47,421 nucleotides of DNA from Terriglobia bacterium. GTDB lineage: Bacteria; Acidobacteriota; Terriglobia; JAIQFV01. Made by a program: the position numbers and the translations under genes. The stretch is taken from assembly GCA_020072965.1 (NCBI GenBank), contig JAIQFY010000041.1:1-47421 (forward strand), given 5' to 3'. Every line of letters starts with the position of its first letter. Positions within the stretch are counted from its first letter, which is position 1. The notes under the pieces are model-generated. The model was not told where the DNA came from. It did not search any database and saw nothing but the letters and a program-made list of their open reading frames with translations. Below, one piece after another: positions 34,572 to 42,331 of the stretch.

Positions 34572-35093
34572 TCATGGGCGGCGCCCATGCCACTTACACC
34601 GCAGATCCTCGCGCGCCACAAACAGGCGTGACTTCACGGTGCCCATGGGAATATCCAAGATATGAGAGAGTTCTAAGTACGAATATCCCTCGACTTCACG
34701 GAGCCAGAGCAAACCACGCAGATCAGGATCCATCTTTCCCAATGCTTGTTCAAGAATCAAGCCGGTCTCAACTCTGTCTTCTACGGGTTCGCCACCACGC
34801 GGGAGCTCCCGCGAAGCGTGCTGTCGCAACCACTCAACTCCGCGATGGCGAGCGATCCCAAACAGATAGCCTCTCAAGGTCCCGCGCCCCGGATTAAAGC
34901 CGTTCGGTTTTTTCCACAGGTAGAGGAAGACTTCCTGGGCGACATCCTCGGCGGCACTCGCATCCCCTAGGTAATGGCGCAGAAAGCCGAACAGCCGTGT
35001 CTTGTGGGTCCGATAGAGGTTCTGGAACACCTCCACATCACTTTTCCGCAATCCCTCCGAGATCTTCAGGTCATTGGGATCGGACTCCATCAA
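34572..35093 (-). CDS. ECF-type RNA polymerase sigma factor
   Basis: The 173 residues have region 2 (FQNLYRTHKTRLFGFLRHYLG, then AAEDVAQEVFLYLWKKP, about 23-65) and region 4 (MDPDLRGLLWLREVEGYSYLELS with the helix-turn-helix GTVKSRLFVARE, about 120-165). There is no region 3 or 1. It should bind core polymerase and direct transcription of an envelope-stress regulon. The next gene is its probable anti-sigma partner. Confidence 0.93.
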   Translation of the reverse strand: MMESDPNDLKISEGLRKSDVEVFQNLYRTHKTRLFGFLRHYLGDASAAEDVAQEVFLYLWKKPNGFNPGRGTLRGYLFGIARHRGVEWLRQHASRELPRGGEPVEDRVETGLILEQALGKMDPDLRGLLWLREVEGYSYLELSHILDIPMGTVKSRLFVAREDLRCKWHGRRP

Positions 35094-35599
35094 TTAGCCT
35101 CCTACCCTATATTCGCTCAGATAAGGGAAAATGTTCGCACTTGATCAGAAAAATTCGATCTTATTTGATAAGGAGACACCCGGGGGCGGCTTTTATGACC
35201 TTCAAGTCTCAACCCCATTCATGCGAATGGGGAGGATATGAAATATTCAGAACATCTTTCGAAATTCGGGTTTAAGCGCCATTAGCGCATGGAAGGAGCA
35301 AGGTCCGCAAGAAAGCCGCTTTCTACGACGTCACAACTTCTGTCTGAGGTCTTTGCGCCTACTTGGCGGACTTTGCGGTTCGCTCCTCCCCACAGTAGAT
35401 CTGCTCGCCGCGAGCTCTAAAGTTTGCGACAGAAAGGCGAAAAAATGGAAACAGATGCGCTTTATGGTCAAGACAACAACAAGGTGAGAAAACTACAGGC
35501 GTCAAGAGAGGAGGCGACAGGAGGAGGGACTGGCCCGACATTCTTGACTTGAGCTCCGGGTCAAACGCTCCGCTCCCCCTGTTCCCGTGTGAGGAAACT
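35094..35599. other. Intergenic region upstream of the ECF sigma gene
   Basis: About 500 bases without a supported gene. A short palindrome CTTAT-TTG-ATAAG lies at 35160-35172, about 65 bases upstream of the sigma start. A typical ECF -35 (GAAC) is hinted at but not clear. Confidence 0.45.
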
Positions 35600-36568
35600 T
35601 TATCGGCTGGGAAAATTCACTTTAATCTCCTTCGCTTCCTGGACATCCTTCAGCTTGACTCGAATGTTGTGAGGCTGTTTGAAGGGAAGGTCAGGAGTAA
35701 ATCGAAGAATGTACTGCTGGTTGAAGGCTTCCTGGATCGTGTTGAGCCGGGCAGTCAAGTCCTGGACGACACTGCGGTCGATATTCCAGAAGGACAAGCC
35801 TCCGGTCGCCGCGGCTAAGTCGGCCATGTTTGAAGATCCCGACAAATCAAATCTCCGTGAGAAACGGACGGCTGCAGGAATCCAAATCGTGTGGACCACG
35901 ACGTTCTCATCTCGCGCCTTTTTTTCAGCTTGCAGAAGATCGGTGTTGAACGAAGGACTGATTTCATCCTGCAAGGTGTCGTAGCCAGGTCCCACCATCA
36001 CGATCTCTTTGCGCCCTTCGAGCCCTTTGAATCGACCGATGACCTCGGAAAGGGAAACAAAAGCGTTCAACGGAACCTCCGAGGGGAAATCCTTGAGAAT
36101 TGAAATGGAATTTGCCGCGCGGTTCAGATCGGAGGTAAAGGGGACCACCACGTTGGCGTGATTGCGGTCAAGGGTCGCGACCATGATGTTTGTGCCCTCG
36201 GGCAATTGGTCGATGAATCGACGCAGGTTGGCCAGTTGATTGTTCATGGTCGGCGCAATCCCCTCTTCAAGCACCAGGGCCACGTGGAGCGGCGACTCGA
36301 GGGGTGGCGCGGCCAGGACTTGAACGTTTTGCAATTGTCCGTGGTCTGTCACCACAAAGTTCGAAGCATTGAGCGTCGGAAGTGACTTTGCACCGCCTAG
36401 CGTGACGGTGAGGGTGACTTCGGGGGACGTTTTCGCCCGAAGGGGAGTCGGAACAAAGGCGGCTGCGAAGATGGCAAGAATTGCCACCGCAGTGAGCCAG
36501 GTCGTCGAAATGCGCACTTGCATCCCGGATTGTTGCTTCATGCGTTGCGTTGGAATCGTGGAATTCAT
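35600..36568 (-). CDS. Secreted VWFA-related protein (Acidobacteriota-type family)
   Basis: The 322 residues carry a signal/anchor (TAVAILAIFAAAFVPTPLRA, about 25-44) and the family's N-terminal beta domain (VTLTVTLGG..LNASNFVVTDHGQLQNV). A von Willebrand A-like domain follows (HVALVLEEGIAPTMNNQLANL.. to about 270). The metal-site motif DxSxS is replaced by LEEGIAP, so metal binding is unlikely. The C-terminal part ends in a short Ig-like strand set. Proteins of this family occur in large numbers in Acidobacteriota, and their function is not established. The start is at 36568 behind AAGGAAGG. Confidence 0.82.
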   Translation of the reverse strand: MNSTIPTQRMKQQSGMQVRISTTWLTAVAILAIFAAAFVPTPLRAKTSPEVTLTVTLGGAKSLPTLNASNFVVTDHGQLQNVQVLAAPPLESPLHVALVLEEGIAPTMNNQLANLRRFIDQLPEGTNIMVATLDRNHANVVVPFTSDLNRAANSISILKDFPSEVPLNAFVSLSEVIGRFKGLEGRKEIVMVGPGYDTLQDEISPSFNTDLLQAEKKARDENVVVHTIWIPAAVRFSRRFDLSGSSNMADLAAATGGLSFWNIDRSVVQDLTARLNTIQEAFNQQYILRFTPDLPFKQPHNIRVKLKDVQEAKEIKVNFPSR

Positions 36569-36977
36569 TTTAATGGACCTTCCTTTGGGGGTTCGACCTC
36601 AAGGTTCTACTTCTTGTCTCGCTGAAACCGTTTACAGCCCTTTAGATTCAATGGAAATGAAAAAGGATATCTGGTATTGGCGAAAAGGCTATTGGGAAGG
36701 TGCATTGTCCCGAAGTGGTGGGCTTTCGCTGATGACAAATCCGATGAATCGGTTTGATGACACGAGGAAGCAGAACGAGTGACACCCCGATTTATCGGGG
36801 TGCTGTGAGGAACTGAGCACAAGGAACACCACGCGAGTCCCATTCTTAAGGAGGAGGGAGGGCGATGCCACTCCCGCAGGAACAGCGCTACTCTCGAATT
36901 CTTGAGGCGGCAGGATGTGTCATGACCCGGCATGACCTTTGACCGGAGGATACCGGAGATGCCTGGCCCGCGCGAAT
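36569..36977. other. Intergenic region with one hairpin
   Basis: About 410 bases without a supported gene. A 9-bp palindrome CACCCCGAT-TT-ATCGGGGTG lies at 36783-36802; no T-run follows it. A short open frame at 36651-36782 has no ribosome-binding site. Confidence 0.45.
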
Positions 36978-37181
36978 CTACCCTCCCCCGATGAAATGCA
37001 CGATTTCAATGGTGTCGCCCTCCTTGACTTCTCTGGAGCCCCAGTCTTTTCGCTTGATGATCTCGAGGTTGTATTCGATAGCAATGCTCTCCGCGGGCAG
37101 TCCCAAGTGGGCGACGCAATCGCGCAGGGAAAGATTTTCCGGCATCTGGATTTTTTCACCATTGAGGATGACATTGATCAT
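36978..37181 (-). CDS. thiS: Sulfur carrier protein ThiS
   Basis: This 67-residue ubiquitin-like protein carries sulfur as a C-terminal thiocarboxylate for the thiazole of thiamine. It has the beta-grasp pattern (MINVILNGEKIQMPENLSL, ..GDTIEIVHFIGGG) and the essential Gly-Gly end. No thiG, thiF or other thiamine gene is in the window. It could also be a related sulfur carrier (for example CysO- or MoaD-like), though the length and the end fit ThiS best. Confidence 0.88.
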   Translation of the reverse strand: MINVILNGEKIQMPENLSLRDCVAHLGLPAESIAIEYNLEIIKRKDWGSREVKEGDTIEIVHFIGGG

Positions 37182-37237
37182 GACAGTTGAGCTTTTCCTC
37201 CATTGAGGTCATGCTGCCTCAAACAACCTCGGACGTC

Positions 37238-37858
37238 CTACTTTTTTTCCGATCTCACAAAGAGGACCTTGAGTTCCTGGCTCGGGTCAGGCTTGTCGAC
37301 GCGGAAGAGCATAGCCGCCGCAACCCGGTGAGAGCCCGGGACATCGATCTTCAGGGTCAGAAAGCCTTCGTCGTCAGTGACGCCCCTTAGCCGCTGGGTC
37401 GTGATGCCCTTGCCGAACACCTCCACGGAAACCTCAGCATTCGAGATCGGTCTTGCATTAAAGGTTTCGATAATGCGAATACGCATTTCCCGCAAATCTT
37501 CATCGGCGCCCTCGCCCAACTCCCGGCTGACCAGCTCCACATGCGGGGTAATCAAGGTGTCAGGGGGGAGAGGCCGGGCTTTGGGCCGTGCCCGCTTTTG
37601 CTGCCTGGCCGTGACCCGTCCTGTTCGAATGGCGTGGACGATGGCGTAGTGCTGCCTCTCGAGCGCCTCGCGCAATTTATCTTCGCTGAATGATCCGGAT
37701 TTCAGGAGCTCTTTGTAGGATGTCTTCTTCGAGCCGAGAATGGCTCCCCCTTGGTAAATCATCGATTCAATCACGGGATTGTCGTGCCCGCGGTCTTCCG
37801 TCTGCACATGATATTCGTGCTCTTTGAAGGTCACTGCGGTATTGAGTCCAGTAATCAT
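37238..37858 (-). CDS. Conserved hypothetical protein of the FHVQTEDRG type
   Basis: The 206 residues start at the ATG at 37858. The N-terminal part, MITGLNTAVTFKEHEYHVQTEDRG, then NPVIESMIYQGGAILGSKKTSY, is a conserved pattern I recall from uncharacterised proteins of Acidobacteriota and myxobacteria. The C-terminal 80 residues resemble a small Ig/transthyretin-like domain (ARPISNAEVSVEVFGKG..VTDDEGFLTLKIDVPG). No signal peptide is seen. It is divergent from nuoA, with the nuo promoter between. Confidence 0.7.
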   Translation of the reverse strand: MITGLNTAVTFKEHEYHVQTEDRGHDNPVIESMIYQGGAILGSKKTSYKELLKSGSFSEDKLREALERQHYAIVHAIRTGRVTARQQKRARPKARPLPPDTLITPHVELVSRELGEGADEDLREMRIRIIETFNARPISNAEVSVEVFGKGITTQRLRGVTDDEGFLTLKIDVPGSHRVAAAMLFRVDKPDPSQELKVLFVRSEKK

Positions 37859-37946
37859 TGTGAGTGAAGAGAGACAACGGCGATGGCAATTTGCCGCGCC
37901 TTCATTATTATATGGATGATCGGTGCGACTTTTGGCAACAAAAATC

Positions 37947-37976
37947 TTGACACTCCACAAAAGCAAAACGTATAGT
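37947..37976 (+). promoter_or_regulatory. Sigma70-type promoter of the nuo operon
   Basis: TTGACA (37947-37952) and TATAGT (37971-37976) are 18 bases apart, a perfect -35 with a good -10. Transcription should start near 37983, about 44 bases before the nuoA start at 38027. Confidence 0.75.
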
Positions 37977-38026
37977 CCTCGTTTTGGCCTACCAAAACCT
38001 GGCCTCCTTCGTTTCAGTGATCCGCT

Positions 38027-38389
38027 ATGCTGCGAAGTTATCTGCCCATTCTGATCCAAATCATCCTAGCTTCCCTGATTGGTTTTGGCATCCTAGGGCT
38101 GTCGTATCTGGTGGGAAAGCACAAACCCACGCCCGAGAAATTGATGCCTTACGAGAGTGGGGTGCGTCCGACCGGATCCGCCCACGAACGCTTCGCCGTT
38201 AAATTCTACCTTACGGCGATGCTGTTTATTCTTTTTGACGTGGAAGTGATCTTTCTTTATCCCTGGGCGGTGATATACAGAGAATTGCGCTTTTTCGGTT
38301 TCTTTGAGATGTTGACCTTTATTCTGGTCGTTCTGGCCGGGTATGTGTACATCTGGAAAAAAGGCGCACTCGATTGGAATAAGAATTGA
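38027..38389 (+). CDS. nuoA: NADH-quinone oxidoreductase subunit A
   Basis: This membrane subunit of complex I sits near the quinone site. The 120 residues have three TM segments (about 7-27, 63-83, 90-112) and the conserved loop PYESGVRPTGSAHERFAVKFYLTAMLFILFDVEVIF. It is the first gene of the operon. It is followed not by nuoB but by a 107-base gap and nuoC. Confidence 0.96.
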   Translation: MLRSYLPILIQIILASLIGFGILGLSYLVGKHKPTPEKLMPYESGVRPTGSAHERFAVKFYLTAMLFILFDVEVIFLYPWAVIYRELRFFGFFEMLTFILVVLAGYVYIWKKGALDWNKN

Positions 38390-38496
38390 AGGTGAATTCA
38401 TTTCAGGGTCGCGGCCTTGAAACGAATTTCCGATGAAAGCAGGAAGGGGTTCTTGCCGAAAATTGTGAATTCTTACACTTACCTCCTGGATCCACC

Positions 38497-39039
38497 ATGG
38501 TGACTATTCCTCCGCCCTTGGAAAATAATTCCACCGTCAAGCGTTTCGTGGAGAAATTCGGCGACGCGCTCCAGGAGGTGGTTTATTTTCAGGGGGAGAC
38601 GACACTGGTTGTGGAGAAGGGACGGATCCTTGAATTCTGCCAATTCGCGCGCGGGGACGACGCCCTCCAGTTTGACTCTCTCGCCGACCTGACCGGGGTG
38701 GATCGGATGCCCGGGGAACCGCGATTTGAGGTGAATTATCACCTCCTCTGCCTGTCCCGCGCGGAACGACTGCGCCTCAAAGTCCGCATTTCCGAGAAGG
38801 ACGGCAAAGTGACCAGCGTCACCTCTGTATGGCCGACCGCGAATTGGCATGAGCGTGAAGTGTTCGACTTGTTCGGGATTGTTTTTGAGAATCATCCTAA
38901 CCTCCGCCGGATTCTGTGCCCCGACGAATGGAACGGACATCCGTTAAGGAAGGATTATCCGATGCTCGGCTACGAAGAGGCGGCGCCCTCTCCCGAGCCG
39001 CCGACGAAGCGGGGCTGGTACAGTACCCTGAGCGATTGA
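38497..39039 (+). CDS. nuoC: NADH-quinone oxidoreductase subunit C
   Basis: This peripheral-arm subunit of complex I has 180 residues. The family signature WHEREVFDLFGIVFENHPNL..ILCPDEWNGHPLRKDYPM lies at about 115-152. It is a separate gene here and not fused to nuoD as in E. coli. It lies 107 bases after nuoA, in the place normally taken by nuoB, and 30-odd bases before nuoD. Confidence 0.96.
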   Translation: MVTIPPPLENNSTVKRFVEKFGDALQEVVYFQGETTLVVEKGRILEFCQFARGDDALQFDSLADLTGVDRMPGEPRFEVNYHLLCLSRAERLRLKVRISEKDGKVTSVTSVWPTANWHEREVFDLFGIVFENHPNLRRILCPDEWNGHPLRKDYPMLGYEEAAPSPEPPTKRGWYSTLSD

Positions 39040-39075
39040 GGGCCCGGGTGGCCCTGTCCTCGTACAAGATTGCTT

Positions 39076-40302
39076 ATGGAAACGATGCGCTTTAATCTGG
39101 AATCCGGGCAGGTCGAGTCGACGGCCGGCAAGGCTGAGACCATGATCCTCAGCATGGGGCCGCAGCATCCCTCGACGCATGGCGTGTTGCGCGTGGTGCT
39201 GGAGCTCGACGGCGAAACCGTGATCAAGGCGAGCCCCGACATCGGCTATCTCCACACCGGCATGGAAAAGCTGTCGGAAACGAAGACCTATGCGCAGGTA
39301 TTGCCCATCACCGACCGCACCGATTACCTGGCGCCCATGTCGAACAATCTCGGCTACATCATGGCGGTCGAGAAGCTATGCGGCTTACAGAACGAGATTC
39401 CACTGCGGGCCCAGTACGTCCGCGTGATCATGGTGGAGTTGAACCGCATCGCCAGCCACCTGGTGTGGCTGGGAACCCATGCTATGGATATTGGCGCCAT
39501 GACGGTGTTTCTGTACTGCTTCCGTGAGCGCGAACAGATCCTGAATTTCTTCGAAGCGGCCTGCGGCGGGCGCTTGACGACCAGCTATTTCCGGGTAGGG
39601 GGGTTGCCCAGCGAGATCCCTCCAGACCTCGTTCCACGAATCCAGAAATTCATCAAGGAATTTCCCGGCCGAGTGGACGAATACGAGACCTTGCTGACGA
39701 AGAATCCCATCTGGCTTCGCCGGACCCAGGGAGTGGGGACGATTAGCGCCCAGAATGCGGTCGCGATCGGGCTTTCCGGTCCGTCCTTGCGTGCGACCGG
39801 CGTCGACTACGATATAAGGAAGAAAGAACCCTATTGCGGTTACGAAAAGTTCGAATTCCGAGTTCCCACTCGGACTGAGGGCGATGTGTATGCACGATAT
39901 CTCTGCCGGGTCGAGGAACTGCGCCAATCCCAGAAAATTGTCCAGCAGGCCCTGGATGGACTCCCGGGCGGCCCGATTCGAGCGGATTGCCCGAAATACG
40001 TGCTTCCCGACCGGAACAAAATGAAAACCGAAATGGAGACGTTAATCCATCACTACAAAATTATCACAGAAGGGATTCATCCCCCGGTGGGCGAGGTCTA
40101 CCACGCGATCGAGGCGCCCAAGGGAGAGCTCGGCTACTACCTGGTGAGCGACGGCGGCCCCAAACCCCTCCGGATGCACATCCGGGGACCCTCGTTCGTC
40201 AACCTGCAGGCCCTGGCGACCATGTGTGAAGGACGCCTGGTGGCCGATGTGGTGGCGGTGATTGGTTCTCTTGACATTGTCCTGGGGGAGATTGACCGGT
40301 GA
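39076..40302 (+). CDS. nuoD: NADH-quinone oxidoreductase subunit D
   Basis: This 49-kDa-type subunit lines the quinone chamber. The 408 residues from the ATG at 39076 (a TTG at 39070 is possible) show the family pattern: MGPQHPSTHGVLRVVLELDGE near the start, DIGYLHTGMEKL, the DRTDYLAPMSNN loop, and VNLQALATMCEGRLVADVVAVIGSLDIVLGEIDR at the end. It works with NuoB, which is not in this operon. Confidence 0.96.
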   Translation: METMRFNLESGQVESTAGKAETMILSMGPQHPSTHGVLRVVLELDGETVIKASPDIGYLHTGMEKLSETKTYAQVLPITDRTDYLAPMSNNLGYIMAVEKLCGLQNEIPLRAQYVRVIMVELNRIASHLVWLGTHAMDIGAMTVFLYCFREREQILNFFEAACGGRLTTSYFRVGGLPSEIPPDLVPRIQKFIKEFPGRVDEYETLLTKNPIWLRRTQGVGTISAQNAVAIGLSGPSLRATGVDYDIRKKEPYCGYEKFEFRVPTRTEGDVYARYLCRVEELRQSQKIVQQALDGLPGGPIRADCPKYVLPDRNKMKTEMETLIHHYKIITEGIHPPVGEVYHAIEAPKGELGYYLVSDGGPKPLRMHIRGPSFVNLQALATMCEGRLVADVVAVIGSLDIVLGEIDR

Positions 40303-40438
40303 GCAGCTGTTTTCGGAGTTTAATGCAGGGTGCACCAGGAACGTTATTCATCCCGGGTGCGATGTAGGGCGCGCCCATTTTTCGCCTCAGCCGAGCCGGA
40401 GCAGGCGCCACCCGGTTTATGTGGATGTCCAAAACGCC

Positions 40439-42265
40439 ATGTTTTCGCCTGAAATGCTAAACAAATTTGAAGCCCTTGTGAAACGCTACCCGTCCAAGCG
40501 CAGCGCGGTGATCCCGATGCTGATGTTTGCGCAGGACGAGAAGGGGCACTTGACGCCGGAGATTATCGACGACGTGGCTCGATTTCTGCACCTGACGCCG
40601 CTCGAGGTGGAAGAGGTGATTTCCTTCTACTCGATGCTGACCAAGAAGCCGCGCGGGAAATACCACTTGCAAGTGTGCACCAACATTTCCTGTATGCTGA
40701 GAGGCGCCGACAGGATTTGGGAGCGCGTCAAGGAAAAGACGGGGTTGAAGCCCGGCGAGGTCGCTGCCGACGGATTGTTTTCGATCGAGGAGGTCGAGTG
40801 CATGGGGGCTTGCACCACGGCCCCCGCGATGCAAGTGAATTATGACTTTTACGAAAACCTCACACCGGAGCGTATCGACCGGTTGATCGTGGATTTGAAG
40901 GCTTCCAAAGCTCCGGACCGGAGCCCCGGGTCGGTCGCGGTGGAATCGACACCCCTCCGGCGCCAGGACGCAACCCATCCCCGGGCGACCCGTGTCCTGA
41001 CTTCCGGAATGAGCGATGCCGACTCCAGCTCGATGGAGAACTATCTGAAGCGGAGCGGGTATGCGACGGCCGAGAAGGCGCTCAAGACGATGAGTTCCGA
41101 CGAGTTGATCGGCGAGGTCAAGAAGTCAGGCCTGCGGGGCCGCGGAGGCGCTGGATTCCCCACTGGTATGAAATGGAGCTTTGTGCCGCGCCAATCCCCG
41201 AAGCCGAAATACATCGTGTGCAACGCCGACGAGAGCGAGCCGGGCACCTGCAAGGACCGGCCCTTGTTGGAGTTTGACCCTCACCAGTTGATCGAGGGCA
41301 TCCTCATTGCCGGACGGGCCATTGAATCTCACCAGGGATACATTTATGTCCGCGGGGAGTATCGCTATCTGTACAATATTGTGACCCGCGCCATCGAGGA
41401 AGCCTATTCCCGGGGTTTTCTTGGAAAGAATGTGTTTGGCAGCGGCTGGGAGTTCGATCTGGCTGCCCATACCGGAGCTGGCGCCTACATTTGCGGCGAA
41501 GAAACCGCGCTGCTCGAATCGCTGGAAGGGAAGCGGGGCTACCCGCGCATCAAGCCGCCCTTTCCGGCGGTGGTCGGACTCTACGGATGTCCGACGGTGG
41601 TCAACAATGTAGAGACCCTCTCCGCGATCCCCCACATCATCAAGAATGGCGGCGAGTGGTACGCCAAGTTCGGGCCGGAGAAGAATGGCGGAACGCGGAT
41701 TTTTTCGGTGAGCGGTCATGTAAAAAATCCGGGAAATTACGAAGTGCCGATGGGAATCACGCTCAGGACACTGATCGAGGACTTTGCAGGAGGCCTCCGC
41801 GAGGGGCACCGCTTGAAGGCCATCATCCCGGGCGGCTCCTCGACCCCGATCCTGCCCGCGGACAAGTTGGATACGCCGCTTACCTTTGAAGAAATCGCGA
41901 AGGCCGGTTCCATGCTGGGCTCCGGCGCCGTCATTGTCATGGATGAAACCACGTGCATCGTGCGGGTGGCCCAAGTGCTGGCGAAATTCTATTCCCATGA
42001 GTCTTGCGGGTGGTGTGTTCCCTGTCGCGAAGGGACGAGCTGGTTGAAAAAGATCTTCAACCGGTACCACAGCGGATTTGGCCGAATGGAGGACATCGAG
42101 CTGCTTGACAGCGTGGCTCGAAAGATCCTGGGTCACACTCATTGCCCCCTGGGAGATGCGGCCGCCATGCCGGTGATGAGCGCCATTCAACATTTCCGGC
42201 CGGAGTTTGAAGAGCATCTGAAACTGGGCGCATGCCCGCTGGAGAAGGAACTGGCCACCGCGTAG
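40439..42265 (+). CDS. nuoEF: Fused NADH-quinone oxidoreductase subunits E and F
   Basis: One open frame of 608 residues encodes both subunits of the NADH-dehydrogenase tip. Residues 1-155 are NuoE with the 2Fe-2S cysteines 80, 85, 121 and 125 (CTNISC, CMGAC). A polar linker follows (about 155-200, rich in Ser/Asp/Pro). Residues 200-608 are NuoF: GRGGAGFPTG for NADH/FMN at 234-243, AYICGEETALLESLEG, and ESCGWCVPCREGTSW with the later Cys for the 4Fe-4S cluster N3. No stop codon or frame break separates the halves. The start is the ATG at 40439; an open frame upstream lacks a good start. The gap to nuoD is 136 bases. Confidence 0.93.
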   Translation: MFSPEMLNKFEALVKRYPSKRSAVIPMLMFAQDEKGHLTPEIIDDVARFLHLTPLEVEEVISFYSMLTKKPRGKYHLQVCTNISCMLRGADRIWERVKEKTGLKPGEVAADGLFSIEEVECMGACTTAPAMQVNYDFYENLTPERIDRLIVDLKASKAPDRSPGSVAVESTPLRRQDATHPRATRVLTSGMSDADSSSMENYLKRSGYATAEKALKTMSSDELIGEVKKSGLRGRGGAGFPTGMKWSFVPRQSPKPKYIVCNADESEPGTCKDRPLLEFDPHQLIEGILIAGRAIESHQGYIYVRGEYRYLYNIVTRAIEEAYSRGFLGKNVFGSGWEFDLAAHTGAGAYICGEETALLESLEGKRGYPRIKPPFPAVVGLYGCPTVVNNVETLSAIPHIIKNGGEWYAKFGPEKNGGTRIFSVSGHVKNPGNYEVPMGITLRTLIEDFAGGLREGHRLKAIIPGGSSTPILPADKLDTPLTFEEIAKAGSMLGSGAVIVMDETTCIVRVAQVLAKFYSHESCGWCVPCREGTSWLKKIFNRYHSGFGRMEDIELLDSVARKILGHTHCPLGDAAAMPVMSAIQHFRPEFEEHLKLGACPLEKELATA

Positions 42266-42281
42266 GGACCGGGTGTTGTAG

Positions 42282-42301
42282 GGGCGCACCGATGTGTGCC
42301 C
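42282..42301 (+). repeat. GGGCGCAC hairpin repeat between nuoEF and nuoG
   Basis: GGGCGCAC (42282-42289) and GTGTGCCC (42294-42301) form a stem with one G-T pair, in the same TGTAGGGGCGCAC context as at 20608 and 24748. It lies inside an operon, so it is a dispersed repeat rather than a full terminator here. Confidence 0.6.
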
Positions 42302-42331
42302 ACGTTTTCATATCGTGCGCGAACCGAGCTT

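Noticed and set aside
36651-36782. Short peptide gene (about 43 codons)
   Set aside because: No ribosome-binding site and no similarity I recognise; it could be chance.
40262-40438. Longer N-terminus for the NuoE-F fusion
   Set aside because: The open frame upstream of 40439 overlaps nuoD and has no NuoE similarity; the family begins near MFSPEML.
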